Shown: positions 30,196 to 39,608 of the stretch, piece by piece
Position numbering within the stretch: the first letter of the stretch is position 1
Layout: each line of letters starts with the position of its first letter
Source: Muribaculaceae bacterium
GTDB taxonomy: Bacteria > Bacteroidota > Bacteroidia > Bacteroidales > Muribaculaceae
Direction: 5' to 3'
Assembly: GCA_022509165.1 (NCBI GenBank)
Contig: JAFLTT010000002.1
Location: 186,001-250,000, forward strand
Length of the DNA: 64,000 nucleotides
Translations under genes and position numbers: made by a program
The notes under the pieces: generated by a model
The model's database searches: none
The model's input: only the letters and a program-made list of their open reading frames with translations
What the model was told of the DNA's origin: nothing

Positions 30196-31650
30196 TTAGC
30201 TAAGAGTGAGACGGTGGGTGAAAATCAAATATAGTGAAAAGAGAGAAGAGACGGCTATCAGGGAAAACAACAGTTTTTCTTTCCCGGAAAGTAAAGGATG
30301 AAATGTAGGGGAGAGAGAATTTTGTTGCCGGTAATTGATATAATAAAAATAAAAACCAAGTAAGTAAAGAATTGAGGAGGCGAGGAAGAGAAAGAACCCT
30401 CCGGCAATAATGCACCATAGGCAATAAATCACGCATAAAATGCCGGTGAGGCGAGTCTTGTATTTAATGCTTGCTGGAATGTGGTAAGAAAGTGGGAAGG
30501 AACTCATCTTCCATAAGAATGCACCTGCAATGCCATAAGCGGGAAGCACCATCACAGTAGTGAGATTAAGAGTAGCCATGTAAACATCAGGCGCAAGACT
30601 CACAATTATAATCAGGATGCTCATGAATACAGTGGTGAGAAACAGGCCGTAGACCGGCACATTATATCTGTTGGTTCTCTGAAAGGCGACAGGGAAGATG
30701 TTGACCTTTGAAGCACCATAAGGTGCCTGAGCACAGAGAAGGGTCCATGAAACGAATGCCGACAGAATTGATAATATAACGGTACTTATTACAAAATAAT
30801 AGGCCCATTCGCCACAACAAAGTTTCAATACATACGCCACGGAAGGGTCGGGGAGTCCGGCAAGGTCTTCACGTGTACGGATACCGTAACACATAATGGA
30901 GATGAGGGCATAGATAATCAGAGCGAGATAAAACCCTATTACCGATGCCCTCCCGACATCTTTGCTGTTTTTAGCATAACTCGACAACATCACGGCTCCT
31001 TCAACTCCTACGAAACAGAACATTGTGATAAACATGGTGCCCATGGCCTGTTGCCAGAAACTGCCAAGGGTGTTAACCTCGGAACCCTTGAAATTTTCTT
31101 CAATGTCGGCAGTAAGGATATCTATGCGTAGATATACTACCAATATGGCAATAATAATTACAATAGAACTGAACTTCAGGCAGGTCATTAAGGTGTTGAT
31201 CAGGGAGGCTGTCTGAATACCTCGGGCCACTAAAGCAAACATTAGCCAAACCAGACATTCGCAGAATAAGATTGACTCCCAGTCATGAAGAAGAAAAACC
31301 GGGAAGAAGGCTCCCACGGCATCATTCAGCATCACTACGAATGCCACATTTCCGGCAGCAACGCAAAGCCAATAACCCCAGGCAATATTAAATCCTGCAT
31401 AATTGCCAAAACCTTCCCGTGCATATTGGTAAAGGCCTTGATTAAGATTAGGAAACAGTTCTGAGAGATACTTGAAGGTGAGGACCAGAAACACCATTCC
31501 TCCTCCTGTGATTATCCAAGCCATTACTACGGCAGGAAGAGTGGCTGATGAAGCCATGTTCTGGGCAATATTGAAAATACCGCCTCCCACCATAGAACTG
31601 AATACAATAGCAATGAGCCCTAATAGACTCAGTTGACTTGATTTTGCCAT
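30196..31650 (-). CDS. APC-family amino acid permease or antiporter
   Basis: About twelve membrane helices. The first contains the family signature SSMVGGGIFNIAQNM (the G(S/G)GIF substrate-binding loop). FCFVGVEGAVMLSSYAKNSKDVGRASVIG in helix 6 fits the basic amino acid/polyamine antiporter (ArcD/AdiC-like) branch. The exact amino acid cannot be read. It converges on SusD and has no obvious partner enzyme nearby. Confidence 0.9.
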   Translation of the reverse strand: MAKSSQLSLLGLIAIVFSSMVGGGIFNIAQNMASSATLPAVVMAWIITGGGMVFLVLTFKYLSELFPNLNQGLYQYAREGFGNYAGFNIAWGYWLCVAAGNVAFVVMLNDAVGAFFPVFLLHDWESILFCECLVWLMFALVARGIQTASLINTLMTCLKFSSIVIIIAILVVYLRIDILTADIEENFKGSEVNTLGSFWQQAMGTMFITMFCFVGVEGAVMLSSYAKNSKDVGRASVIGFYLALIIYALISIMCYGIRTREDLAGLPDPSVAYVLKLCCGEWAYYFVISTVILSILSAFVSWTLLCAQAPYGASKVNIFPVAFQRTNRYNVPVYGLFLTTVFMSILIIIVSLAPDVYMATLNLTTVMVLPAYGIAGAFLWKMSSFPLSYHIPASIKYKTRLTGILCVIYCLWCIIAGGFFLFLASSILYLLGFYFYYINYRQQNSLSPTFHPLLSGKEKLLFSLIAVSSLFSLYLIFTHRLTLS

Positions 31651-31769
31651 TTTACCTGTATTATCTTTCTCCCTTAAAAGTATTGGACCCTTTTTAATTC
31701 AAAAGCATATATGGAAGATAAAAAGGAGGGCCCATAAATCTAAACGTCGGTTATGTAAAAATCAATATA

Positions 31770-31812
31770 GAGCCCGCACCTAAATTTTAACATAAATTTA
31801 GTAACGGGCCCT
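31770..31812 (-). terminator. Stem-loop after the GH32 gene
   Basis: GAGCCCG-CA-CCTAAATTT pairs with AAATTTAG-TAA-CGGGCCC, an imperfect long stem, 127 bp past the GH32 stop on the minus strand. Downstream on that strand there is only a modest T run. Confidence 0.5.
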
Positions 31813-31938
31813 AACGCAATATAAAAAAGACGTTTTAAATACGGGAATTATAGAAAGAGAGAATTATAATTGGCAATTTAGACAAACCTTTTTCTAAGGT
31901 ATAGATTAACCATATAATATATCTTCGATATGGCCAAT

Positions 31939-33402
31939 TCAATGCCAGATTGATGAAAGTTGCCACGCATTCAAATTTACTGAATTGCCTTTTCCTAAGG
32001 AATATAGGCTTACTCCTGTCTGGTGCTCTGAAGGGTAGGTCAGAGCTGTCAATACTGCAGCTCCATTGTTTACGAAAACTTCCACCGTAGACTTGTCAAC
32101 AAAAATATTGAGCAGTAATTTTTTATTGATCATAGGCACTTTTGTGAAGGCAATTCTTTCAAATTTGGGGATCACAGCATCTGTCACATTCGTTCTGTCC
32201 AGTGTAAGGATTCCTGATTGAGGTTCGTAGTGCAACACAAGTTTTCTGTTATCTCCTTCACATAGATAAAATCCGAAAGGATTATCTTCTGCAGATGTAA
32301 ATTCTGCTTCGATTTCATATGTGTTTTCCATCTTTTTTACGTCGTCAAGATTTGTGACACCAACTGGAACCGATTTATTGAAATTATATTGCTTTCCTCT
32401 TAATTGAGTCAGTGCAGGGAGAGGGGTTTGGAAAAGCCGGATACCTTCGGGAGTAGTTTGTAATGTATATTCACGTGGTATCGACCAAATACCTTTTCCC
32501 CATTCTGAGGGTTGGGTTTGTGCGTAATCCCAAGTGCATATCCACCCTAAGGTATACACCGGGGAGGTATCTGAATCATAATCCTGAAATACTCTTGAAG
32601 CATAATAATCAAGTCCGCTGTCTATATAGAGGGGATATTGATCCGGTTCCTCAGCAATGAATTCTTTACCGTTAAATTCCCCGATAAAATATTGTTCACG
32701 TGCCCAGTTAACTGATACCACAAGCACCCATTTCATATTATTCCTGTCTCCATTTACCGGAAGACGAAATATATCAGGACATTCCCACGACCTGTCAGAA
32801 TCCCCCAAGGGACCAAAATCACTGAGCCATTCCCAATCCTTTAGATTTTTAGAACAATAAAAAGCAACTTTCTTTTCAAGAGCCTTTGCCACTACCATGA
32901 CCCAACGGCTCTCTTTTTCATCATATATTACTGTGGGATCTCTAAATTCTGTACTCCAGATGTCAAGCACAGGATTGCGGTCGTAATAATGAAAAGTTTC
33001 TCCACCATCTGTGCTGATAGCTATATCTTGAGCCTGTTTTTTACTATCTTTATGAAAACCGGTGAATATTGCTACCATAGCATCTTCGCCATTTCCTGTG
33101 GTGTTCCATTTATCCACTACTGTGCTGCCGGTAAAAGTTGAAATTCCTTCCGGCACATCAACAATGGCACTCTTGTTTAATTCTTCCCAATAAACCAGGT
33201 CGTCAGACTCTACTGCACCCCAGCAATAAGCCTTATATTTTCCTTTGTGCTTTATAAGGCCGGAAGGGTCTCCCATCCAACGGTGGGCCGGTGTGTAGTG
33301 AAACTGTGGACGGTATTTTTCCAGATAAGATGCCGAATCTCTCTGAGCATAAAGTGAATTACAAAAAACAAAACTAATTAAAAGTAAATATAAGCCTTTC
33401 AT
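31939..33402 (-). CDS. Glycoside hydrolase family 32 (fructan or sucrose hydrolase)
   Basis: Signal peptide MKGLYLLLISFVFCNSLYA, then a five-bladed propeller. The nucleophile Asp45 sits in WMGDPSG (usual form WMNDPNG), the stabiliser in FRDP (154-156), and the acid/base Glu207 in WECPD. A C-terminal beta-sandwich follows. It cleaves beta-fructosyl bonds of sucrose, inulin or levan. Asn-to-Gly and Asn-to-Ser changes around the nucleophile are notable because these residues line the -1 site. No fructan transporter or kinase is adjacent; SusC/SusD lie 1.8 kb away past the permease. Confidence 0.93.
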   Translation of the reverse strand: MKGLYLLLISFVFCNSLYAQRDSASYLEKYRPQFHYTPAHRWMGDPSGLIKHKGKYKAYCWGAVESDDLVYWEELNKSAIVDVPEGISTFTGSTVVDKWNTTGNGEDAMVAIFTGFHKDSKKQAQDIAISTDGGETFHYYDRNPVLDIWSTEFRDPTVIYDEKESRWVMVVAKALEKKVAFYCSKNLKDWEWLSDFGPLGDSDRSWECPDIFRLPVNGDRNNMKWVLVVSVNWAREQYFIGEFNGKEFIAEEPDQYPLYIDSGLDYYASRVFQDYDSDTSPVYTLGWICTWDYAQTQPSEWGKGIWSIPREYTLQTTPEGIRLFQTPLPALTQLRGKQYNFNKSVPVGVTNLDDVKKMENTYEIEAEFTSAEDNPFGFYLCEGDNRKLVLHYEPQSGILTLDRTNVTDAVIPKFERIAFTKVPMINKKLLLNIFVDKSTVEVFVNNGAAVLTALTYPSEHQTGVSLYSLGKGNSVNLNAWQLSSIWH

Positions 33403-33675
33403 TTACAATGATATTTGAAAACCACAACTCAAGTTAATAAAAAATTTTGACCAAAGAAAGTAGAAATTCTATTCCTTAGTTATTATAATAATCTAATAGG
33501 GACTATAGCCGATGTAAGACTTTATGGTTTTTGATCTCATTCTTTCATTTTGAAAACAACAAGTGACATAAATCTATGTGATATCTGGTATATTTCAATG
33601 TTTTAGCCATGACTCTCCCGAGCCATCAATTTTAGGTCCATATTCAGTATGCAAAAGTAGGAGAGATAAAAGTTA

Positions 33676-33707
33676 TTTGTGAAAATGGAAATAATATGTT
33701 AATTTTG
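33676..33707 (+). promoter_or_regulatory. Promoter of the DUF234-type ATPase gene; rest of the gap empty
   Basis: TTTG (33676-33679), 20 bp, TAATTTTG (33700-33707), 48 bp before the ATG. The leader has imperfect repeats of GGTAATAATTAC/CCATTACGAT type. The remainder of the 33403-33755 gap shows no gene. Confidence 0.75.
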
Positions 33708-33755
33708 TTACGGCGGTAATAATTACGGCGATAACCATTACGATAGTAATAAAGT

Positions 33756-35108
33756 ATGAAATTCTATAACAGGACCAAAGAGATTGAGGAAATAAGAAGA
33801 ATTCAGAGACTTGCCTTTAATTCTTATTCTAAAATGACCGTAATAACCGGTAGGAGACGTATTGGTAAAACTAAATTAGCCTTACACGCCACAGAAGGGG
33901 GGGAGCCTACGGTATATCTTTTTATCAGTCGTAAAAATGAAGCATCATTATGCTCCGAATTTATTCCTCTTATTTCTTCTGCATTGAAGATATTTATTCC
34001 ATCGGGAATTACTTCATTCAGAGAACTTTTCATTTTCCTAATGGAAGCTGGAAAGAATATGAAATATAATCTCATTATAGATGAATTTCAAGAGTTTTTC
34101 AATATAAATCCATCAGTTTATAGCGACATGCAAAATCTATGGGATACTTATAGGCAAGACACACATGTGAATTTGTTGCTTATGGGATCTGTTTATTCCA
34201 TGATGCATAAAATTTTTGAAAGTTATCATGAACCGCTCTTTGGTCGGGCTGATTCTTTTATAAGACTTTCAGGCTTTGGCACTGATACCATGAAAGAAAT
34301 CATGCATGATTACCGTCCCGGATATACTAATGATGAATTATTGGCCTTCTATACTATCACCGGAGGAGTGCCTAAATATATCGAAGTGTTGTGTGAGTCG
34401 ACTGATTTGTCTATCGGAGGGATGATAGATTGTGTGGTAAGAGAGAACTCGATTTTTGTAAATGAAGGCAGAACTTTGCTAATTGAGGAATTGGGTAAGG
34501 ATTATGGTCTATACTTTTCGATATTGAGCTGTATTGCATCAGGCATAAATACCCAAGGAGAAATTGAAAATGCATTGGGTGGTGCTATTGTTGCAGGTCA
34601 ATTAAAGAGACTTATAGAAGACTATTCCCTTATTAAACGAGTTCGTCCGATCATGTCTAAGCCCCGCTCCCAAAACGTACAATATGAAATTTCGGATAAT
34701 TTCTTGAGATTCTGGTTTAATTATTTTGATCGTCACCAGACTTTAGTAGAATTAAATAATTATGATGGATTACGTAAAATAGTTTATGATGATTATACCA
34801 CCTTTTCCGGGAAAGTATTGGAAAAATGGTTTAAGCTCAAGTTAATAGAAAGTCATCAATTCATGGATTTGGGGTCATGGTGGGAACGAAAAAGGGGAAA
34901 GGAGGCCAATGAGATCGATATAGTTGCCATTTATGTAGATTATGATGGAGTTGGCAAAGTTGGCAAAAAGGCTTTGTTGGCTGAAGTGAAACGGCAAAAA
35001 AGAAATTATGACCATAAAGATTTCATGGCAAAAGTAGACCATATAAAAGACACAATTCTTGCCAAGTACGAGATTGAAACCAGATTATTCACCTTAGAAG
35101 ATATGTAA
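33756..35108 (+). CDS. ATPase of the archaeal-type AAA/DUF234 family
   Basis: It opens FYNRTKEIEEIRRI, then Walker A TGRRRIGKTKLALHA (about residues 31-45) and Walker B YNLIIDEFQEFFNI. A winged-helix region lies near 265-320. The C-terminal DUF234 part (about 330-450) has a PD-(D/E)xK-like core: KEANEIDIVAIYVD, then KALLAEVKRQKR. The family is widespread in Bacteroidota islands; a role as nuclease or toxin-like ATPase has been proposed but is not proven. Confidence 0.88.
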   Translation: MKFYNRTKEIEEIRRIQRLAFNSYSKMTVITGRRRIGKTKLALHATEGGEPTVYLFISRKNEASLCSEFIPLISSALKIFIPSGITSFRELFIFLMEAGKNMKYNLIIDEFQEFFNINPSVYSDMQNLWDTYRQDTHVNLLLMGSVYSMMHKIFESYHEPLFGRADSFIRLSGFGTDTMKEIMHDYRPGYTNDELLAFYTITGGVPKYIEVLCESTDLSIGGMIDCVVRENSIFVNEGRTLLIEELGKDYGLYFSILSCIASGINTQGEIENALGGAIVAGQLKRLIEDYSLIKRVRPIMSKPRSQNVQYEISDNFLRFWFNYFDRHQTLVELNNYDGLRKIVYDDYTTFSGKVLEKWFKLKLIESHQFMDLGSWWERKRGKEANEIDIVAIYVDYDGVGKVGKKALLAEVKRQKRNYDHKDFMAKVDHIKDTILAKYEIETRLFTLEDM

Positions 35109-35238
35109 AAAAATATATAAGTCACTCATGGAATTCTTTTCTATTAGTGACCACTGGATATTTACGGCGCTTATTGCTTTAAAGAAAGAAAAGTTAGTCA
35201 GTTTTTACTTATCTTGTTATTGTAAAAGAGATTAATAA

Positions 35239-35853
35239 ATGGCAGAAAAAGATAATAGTTCAATTATGATAAGACCCGGGAGAAGGGGTGATGCTCCCTT
35301 TATAGGTAAGACCATAACCGAAGCAATGGGTCATGAACTTTGTGTAGGTTTGGCTGAAGGGGAAGAGAATCTGCCAAAAGTATTGAAGTTATTTACAGAT
35401 CTTGCTGCTACCGACACAGCTCAATACAGTTATAAAAATACCTTAGTTGCGGTTGATAATGATGGTAAAAGTATAGGTGCCATCATAGGTTACGATGGTG
35501 CCGGACACCGGGAAATGAGAAAGGATTTCATTGCAAAAGCCAATGAACTTTTAGACTGGAACGTCACGGTAGAAGAAGCGGATCACTGGGAACCTGAGAC
35601 AAATTCCAAAGAAATCTACCTTGATTCTTTATATGTCATTCCGGAATATAGGAACCGAGGAATAGCCTCTTCATTAATTAAAGCTGCCATTGACAATTAT
35701 AGAAATATTGGCAAACCCTTCGGTTTATTGGTAGAACCTCATAACACCAAAGCTCATAAATTATATAAAGAATTGGGCTTTAAGGAGGATGGTGTAAATA
35801 ACTTCTGTGGAGAACCGATGATTCATTTAAGCTATAATTACGATAATAAATGA
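35239..35853 (+). CDS. GNAT-family N-acetyltransferase
   Basis: The acetyl-CoA binding signature is plain: LDSLYVIPEYRNRGIASSLIKAA (Rx2GxA) at about residues 133-155, followed by LLVEPHNTKAHKLYKELGFKEDG. Substrate unknown. It overlaps the next gene by 4 nt (ATGA), starting a run of three coupled genes. Confidence 0.9.
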   Translation: MAEKDNSSIMIRPGRRGDAPFIGKTITEAMGHELCVGLAEGEENLPKVLKLFTDLAATDTAQYSYKNTLVAVDNDGKSIGAIIGYDGAGHREMRKDFIAKANELLDWNVTVEEADHWEPETNSKEIYLDSLYVIPEYRNRGIASSLIKAAIDNYRNIGKPFGLLVEPHNTKAHKLYKELGFKEDGVNNFCGEPMIHLSYNYDNK

Positions 35854-36302
35854 ACATAAATACCATATATTACAAGCCTAAAATAGATGGATGGTTCTGG
35901 ATCTTAATCTTTGTCTTGACGTTCACCCTCCTTATGGTTTGCTCTATATCTGAAGATGGTTTGTATTGGCCAGGGATAATCGTAATATGTGTTTTTCTTT
36001 TTATAGTTTTGCTTTTGATATGGATACTCACAACAGTGAAATATGCCATTAAAGGAAATGAATTAGGAGTGAGAAATTTAGTCTATAAATGGGAATGGCT
36101 GCCTATAGAAAAGATAGAATCTATTAAACCTGTAAAGAGCGTCCTTGCCGGTGCAGCTTTATCTTTCTACCGACTTTCAATACAATTTTCAGACAGGAAA
36201 GTGTTAAGGAGTACGATGCCACTGGAGATTGCTCCAAAAGATGAAAAAATATTTATTGAAAAATTGAAAGAGATAAATCCGGAAATTAAGGTTTTAACTT
36301 GA
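35850..36302 (+). CDS. Membrane protein with a bacterial PH-like domain
   Basis: Two adjacent hydrophobic helices (about residues 15-33 and 41-63) are followed by a small beta domain (YAIKGNELGVRNLVYKWEWLPIEKIESIKPVKS). This layout matches bacterial PH-domain (DUF304-like) membrane proteins. Function unknown. Coupled to genes on both sides. Confidence 0.75.
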   Translation: MNINTIYYKPKIDGWFWILIFVLTFTLLMVCSISEDGLYWPGIIVICVFLFIVLLLIWILTTVKYAIKGNELGVRNLVYKWEWLPIEKIESIKPVKSVLAGAALSFYRLSIQFSDRKVLRSTMPLEIAPKDEKIFIEKLKEINPEIKVLT

Positions 36303-36784
36303 ATAGGATACTTGTAATAGGAAGTCCGGGAGCCGGAAAAAGTACCTTTGCCAAGGAATTGGCAAAGAGAATCGGTCTACCATTATATCATCTTGATCTG
36401 ATATGGTTTCATGATAATGGAGACATGGAATCAAGAGAAATTTTTGATAAAAAGCTCCAGAAACTATTGGAAACTGACCGATGGATAATCGACGGTTACT
36501 ATCCAAGGACACTCGAGCATCGTCTCAAATATACAGATGCCGTATTCTTCTTTGACCTTCCGGAAGAAGTGTGTCTTGAAGGAGCCAAACAAAGATTAGG
36601 AACAAAGAGAGACGATAATCCTGTATATGAAACAGAATTGAATGAAGGTTTAAGAGAAAGAATATTGACATTCAGGATATTCAATACTCCATACATAGAA
36701 GATTTATTGGATGATTTTGGGGGAAAGATCATAAGGTTTCATTCCAGGGAAGAAATAGAAAACTGGCTCAGTGAGAATGGGTAA
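36299..36784 (+). CDS. P-loop kinase of the DNA topology modulation (FlaR-like) type
   Basis: The P-loop GSPGAGKSTFAKELAKRIGLPLYHLD lies at about residues 8-33, with IIDGYYPRTLEHRLKYTDAVFFFDLP following, as in small adenylate-kinase-like proteins annotated as topology modulation proteins. The only usable start is TTG at 36299, inside the preceding stop codon. The biochemical substrate is not known. Confidence 0.82.
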   Translation: MNRILVIGSPGAGKSTFAKELAKRIGLPLYHLDLIWFHDNGDMESREIFDKKLQKLLETDRWIIDGYYPRTLEHRLKYTDAVFFFDLPEEVCLEGAKQRLGTKRDDNPVYETELNEGLRERILTFRIFNTPYIEDLLDDFGGKIIRFHSREEIENWLSENG

Positions 36785-36911
36785 TATCAATAATTATCGT
36801 TTCTTTTATAATTAATTTTTTTAGAAATTTTTGTTTGAAAAATTGATTGATTTAAGTTTAATTTTACACAAACGAAAAGTGAAGTTATAGATAACTTTCA
36901 TAAAGAAAATT

Positions 36912-37640
36912 ATGCCTATATGGAATCCATGGCATGGTTGCCATAAAATAAGTGCAGGATGCAAGCACTGTTATGTATTTCGTGAAGATGCAGCATTCGG
37001 CACAGAGATACCAACAACCCAGGTAAGGAAGACTTCATCTTTCAATCTGCCGGTGAAGAGAGATAGAAAGAAGAACTGGAAATTCCCTTCTGGAACCCAA
37101 TTCGCCCTATGCTTTACGTCAGATTTATTATTGGAGGAGGCAGACGAGTGGCGCTCGGAAATATGGGACATGATAAGGACACGTGATGATTGCTCTTTCT
37201 ATTTCTTTACAAAAAGGATAGACAGATTGGAGACCTGTTTGCCTCCTGATTGGGGTGAGGGTTGGGATAATGTGGCCATTGGATGCACTGTGGAGAACCA
37301 AGATCGAGCAGATTACCGCCTACCAATTTTCCTTTCATTGCCTATAAAACATCGGTTGGTTATTGTAGCTCCGATGTTGGAGCAGATAGATATACAGAAA
37401 TATCTTAATCCTGAATTAATAGAGGAAGTGAGTGCAGGAGGTGAATCAGGTAAATATGCAAGACCACTAAATTTCAACTGGATCCTGAATCTGAGGGCGC
37501 AATGTATGGAGGCAAAGGTACCATTCAATTTTCATCAGACCGGATCCTATCTTATAAAGGATGGCAAAAAATATCATATCCCCCGACCTTTGCAACATTC
37601 CCAGGCCCGTAAAGCAAATGTGGATTTTGACCCCAGATGA
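36912..37640 (+). CDS. DUF5131 (phage Gp37/Gp68-like) protein
   Basis: The N-terminal motif WNPWHGCHKISAGCKHCYVF gives a Cx6Cx2C pattern that could bind an iron-sulfur cluster; the family resembles radical SAM proteins. FYFFTKRIDRL and SAGGESGKYARPLNFNWILNLRAQC are also family features. It is a phage- or island-associated gene of unknown function. Confidence 0.85.
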   Translation: MPIWNPWHGCHKISAGCKHCYVFREDAAFGTEIPTTQVRKTSSFNLPVKRDRKKNWKFPSGTQFALCFTSDLLLEEADEWRSEIWDMIRTRDDCSFYFFTKRIDRLETCLPPDWGEGWDNVAIGCTVENQDRADYRLPIFLSLPIKHRLVIVAPMLEQIDIQKYLNPELIEEVSAGGESGKYARPLNFNWILNLRAQCMEAKVPFNFHQTGSYLIKDGKKYHIPRPLQHSQARKANVDFDPR

Positions 37641-37660
37641 AAGGATAAAGAATTAGCATA

Positions 37661-37757
37661 ATTTGAGATGAGGCATTTTGCCTTTAGCACTGAGCACCTG
37701 ACAGGCTGTATATAAAGTAAAAGCTGTCAGACGTTCTATAAATACTCATCTCGAATG
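37661..37757. repeat. Structured intergenic repeat, copy D
   Basis: The outer stem GAGATGAG pairs with CTCATCTC and the inner stem CTGACAG pairs with CTGTCAG. It shares TTTTGCCT, GCACTGAG and CTCGAAT with the copies at 48181-48550. It lies 20 bp after the DUF5131 stop. Confidence 0.7.
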
Positions 37758-38085
37758 ACCATAACTTTGCTTCCCTTATTAGAAATTCACTAGATTCAAC
37801 AAATTGACCACCAGTCTTTTACGGTTCATAAGATACAAAGTGGTTTTCAACAGTTAAAAAACAAATTCTGACAAATTCAAGTCTCTGAAAATCAACGGAT
37901 GCATAAATTGTCTTGTACCTCGTTCTTTTCTTATTGTTTTAGTTTTGTTATCTCACGACAACTCAATCAAAATCAAGAATTTAAACTCAATCTTCGCGAC
38001 CTCCGTCGCTCTTTTGCAAAGTTAGTTAAATTTCTCCGTTTGTACCCCGAAATTTTAGGAAAAATTTCAATAAAAAGGGATTAAA

Positions 38086-38104
38086 CCGTGACAAATTGTC
38101 ACGG
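38086..38104. repeat. Palindrome 1 (CCGTGACAA-A-TTGTCACGG)
   Basis: Perfect 9-bp arms around one base. The centre ACAAATTGT resembles the centre of palindrome 3. Confidence 0.8.
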
Positions 38105-38180
38105 GTTGATTGAATCAGGGTACAGACTGTCCCATTTCGATTTGATGGATGGAAAAAGAATCCAAGAGGTTTATTTCAAT

Positions 38181-38199
38181 TGTACGAATTTATCGTACA
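38181..38199. repeat. Palindrome 2 (TGTACGA-ATTTA-TCGTACA)
   Basis: Perfect 7-bp arms around five bases, 76 bp after palindrome 1. Confidence 0.8.
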
Positions 38200-38231
38200 G
38201 TTGATTTCAAGAAATGTCTGATAAAATATTT

Positions 38232-38258
38232 GAACCTACTACAATTTGTAGTAAGTTC
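38232..38258. repeat. Palindrome 3, 27 bp with one mismatch
   Basis: GAACCTACTACAA-T-TTGTAGTAAGTTC. It begins 12 bp past the HipT-like stop codon (minus strand), so it may end that transcript. Confidence 0.8.
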
Positions 38259-38269
38259 CATAAAGGTTA

Positions 38270-39274
38270 TTATATTCTAACTCTGTTAAAACGATTGATA
38301 CGTTCTTTCACTATTCGTGCATAACTACGTTTGGCTTTTTCAGTAAGATAACTTTGATTCAAAAGGTGATTGGCCAAATCCGGGAACTGTGAATATTTAT
38401 TTAGAATCCGGTCAATACGCTTCTTAACCAAACCAATTTTAATGCCGAATCTTTCAAAATCAAGACGACAGGGATGTCCTGTTCTTTCCCATATATCACT
38501 TTTCTCAATTTCAAGGGACAGACCCTCATCGAGTCCGAAATCAGAACCTTCAATATGAAGACAAGTATTAAGGAGATCATAGGCCGGAGCCAAACGATAA
38601 TCATCACCAATCAATATCAAAGAGAAATTCTTGAGGTGAACATCGCCATTACCATAAATGTAATTGAATATTATCAGTTCAAAATAACGCTCCAAATCCA
38701 CCATCCAGGCAGCCACATTTTTTCTTATTGCCTTGGCAATATCCTCATAGCTCCCATTATACTTGAATTGTTTTCCTGTGGTCTGTTCATTTTTTCCAAT
38801 TATGGAAGCAAAATCCTCCATAGGCAATTTTGAACCATCCCGAAGGATATCGAAACGACGCGTAATATAAACCGGTTGCCCTTTAGGTGTAAAGCACAAT
38901 CCATTCGCAGCGGTATGTATTCCATAGACCTGTGAAGCTATCTGCATAGTTACATGTTCATTTGCCGGAATGAGTTTTCGGTCATGTAAAGTTATGTCCC
39001 AGGGATATGGTTTTATGATATAAGTAGAACGTTCATCATCACCTGCGATTTTGATTTCTCCGGATTTAATTATTGCCGGAAATTTTTCTTGTGCACCTGA
39101 TACAGATATCCTGTGCATAGCGTCAGCCAGTGCTTTACTATTACGGAACTCATCGATATTAAAACTAAGTATCGGATTAACCTTTACTCCAGCAAAGAGC
39201 GTTTTTATAGCTTTAGGGCTATAATTTTCATACCCGGCTTGCAGGGATGAGGGGCAGTTTTTTATATCAATCAT
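38270..39274 (-). CDS. HipT/HipA-like Ser/Thr kinase toxin
   Basis: It is the kinase core of HipA without the N-terminal subdomain, which is a separate gene just upstream. ISVSGAQEKFPAII near residue 54 corresponds to the Ser-bearing loop where HipA or HipT autophosphorylates. STYIIKPYPWD is the ATP-lysine strand, and YGNGDVHLKNFSLI (about 210-225) holds the catalytic Asp and the metal-binding Asn. Known members phosphorylate aminoacyl-tRNA synthetases. It overlaps the preceding gene by 8 nt. Confidence 0.9.
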   Translation of the reverse strand: MIDIKNCPSSLQAGYENYSPKAIKTLFAGVKVNPILSFNIDEFRNSKALADAMHRISVSGAQEKFPAIIKSGEIKIAGDDERSTYIIKPYPWDITLHDRKLIPANEHVTMQIASQVYGIHTAANGLCFTPKGQPVYITRRFDILRDGSKLPMEDFASIIGKNEQTTGKQFKYNGSYEDIAKAIRKNVAAWMVDLERYFELIIFNYIYGNGDVHLKNFSLILIGDDYRLAPAYDLLNTCLHIEGSDFGLDEGLSLEIEKSDIWERTGHPCRLDFERFGIKIGLVKKRIDRILNKYSQFPDLANHLLNQSYLTEKAKRSYARIVKERINRFNRVRI

Positions 39275-39596
39275 TTTTTATCCTCCTGACATTTATAGCA
39301 CCAATAAAGTCTTTGTCAGCCATTTTAGTCAACAAACCGAAAGAATCGTTTTCATCAATTCTTTGAGTATTGCATATCACTCTTCTGTTAGAACCTTCAG
39401 GAAGCATATTTGAGAAAAATGGGAAAAGATGTTCTGAAATGTAAACTTCTCTTTGTTTAGGAAACGTGATGGAAATTGGTGGCATAGTAGAATCTACATA
39501 CTCATCTATGTATTGAAAAGAGTAGTCTTTCCCGGGATACTCTTCAGTAAGAATACCGGCTTTTACATTATTGAAATATACCGCTAATTGTCTCAC
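39267..39596 (-). CDS. HipS-like HipA N-terminal-domain protein
   Basis: A 109-residue protein equal to the HipA N-subdomain 1: AVYFNNVKAGILTEE at the start, and FPFFSNMLPEGSNRR in the middle. In the studied HipBST system this separate protein acts as the antitoxin. The gene lies 12 bp after the HTH gene and overlaps the kinase. Confidence 0.85.
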   Translation of the reverse strand: MRQLAVYFNNVKAGILTEEYPGKDYSFQYIDEYVDSTMPPISITFPKQREVYISEHLFPFFSNMLPEGSNRRVICNTQRIDENDSFGLLTKMADKDFIGAINVRRIKND

Positions 39597-39608
39597 AATT
39601 ATTACAAA

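Larger units (their letters stand above)
37758..38269. other. Gene-free region with three palindromes
   Basis: No convincing gene: a 61-codon frame at 37899-38084 has no family features. Three separate palindromes lie in its last 185 bp (listed individually), just beyond the end of the HipT-like gene. Confidence 0.6.

Noticed and set aside
25171..33402. A fructan utilisation locus joining SusC/SusD with GH32
   Set aside because: A convergent permease lies between them, GH32 is on the other strand, and no fructokinase, sensor kinase or fructose transporter is present. The link is not supported.
37899..38084. 61-codon frame in the gap after the DUF5131 gene
   Set aside because: It has no promoter, family match or coding bias.
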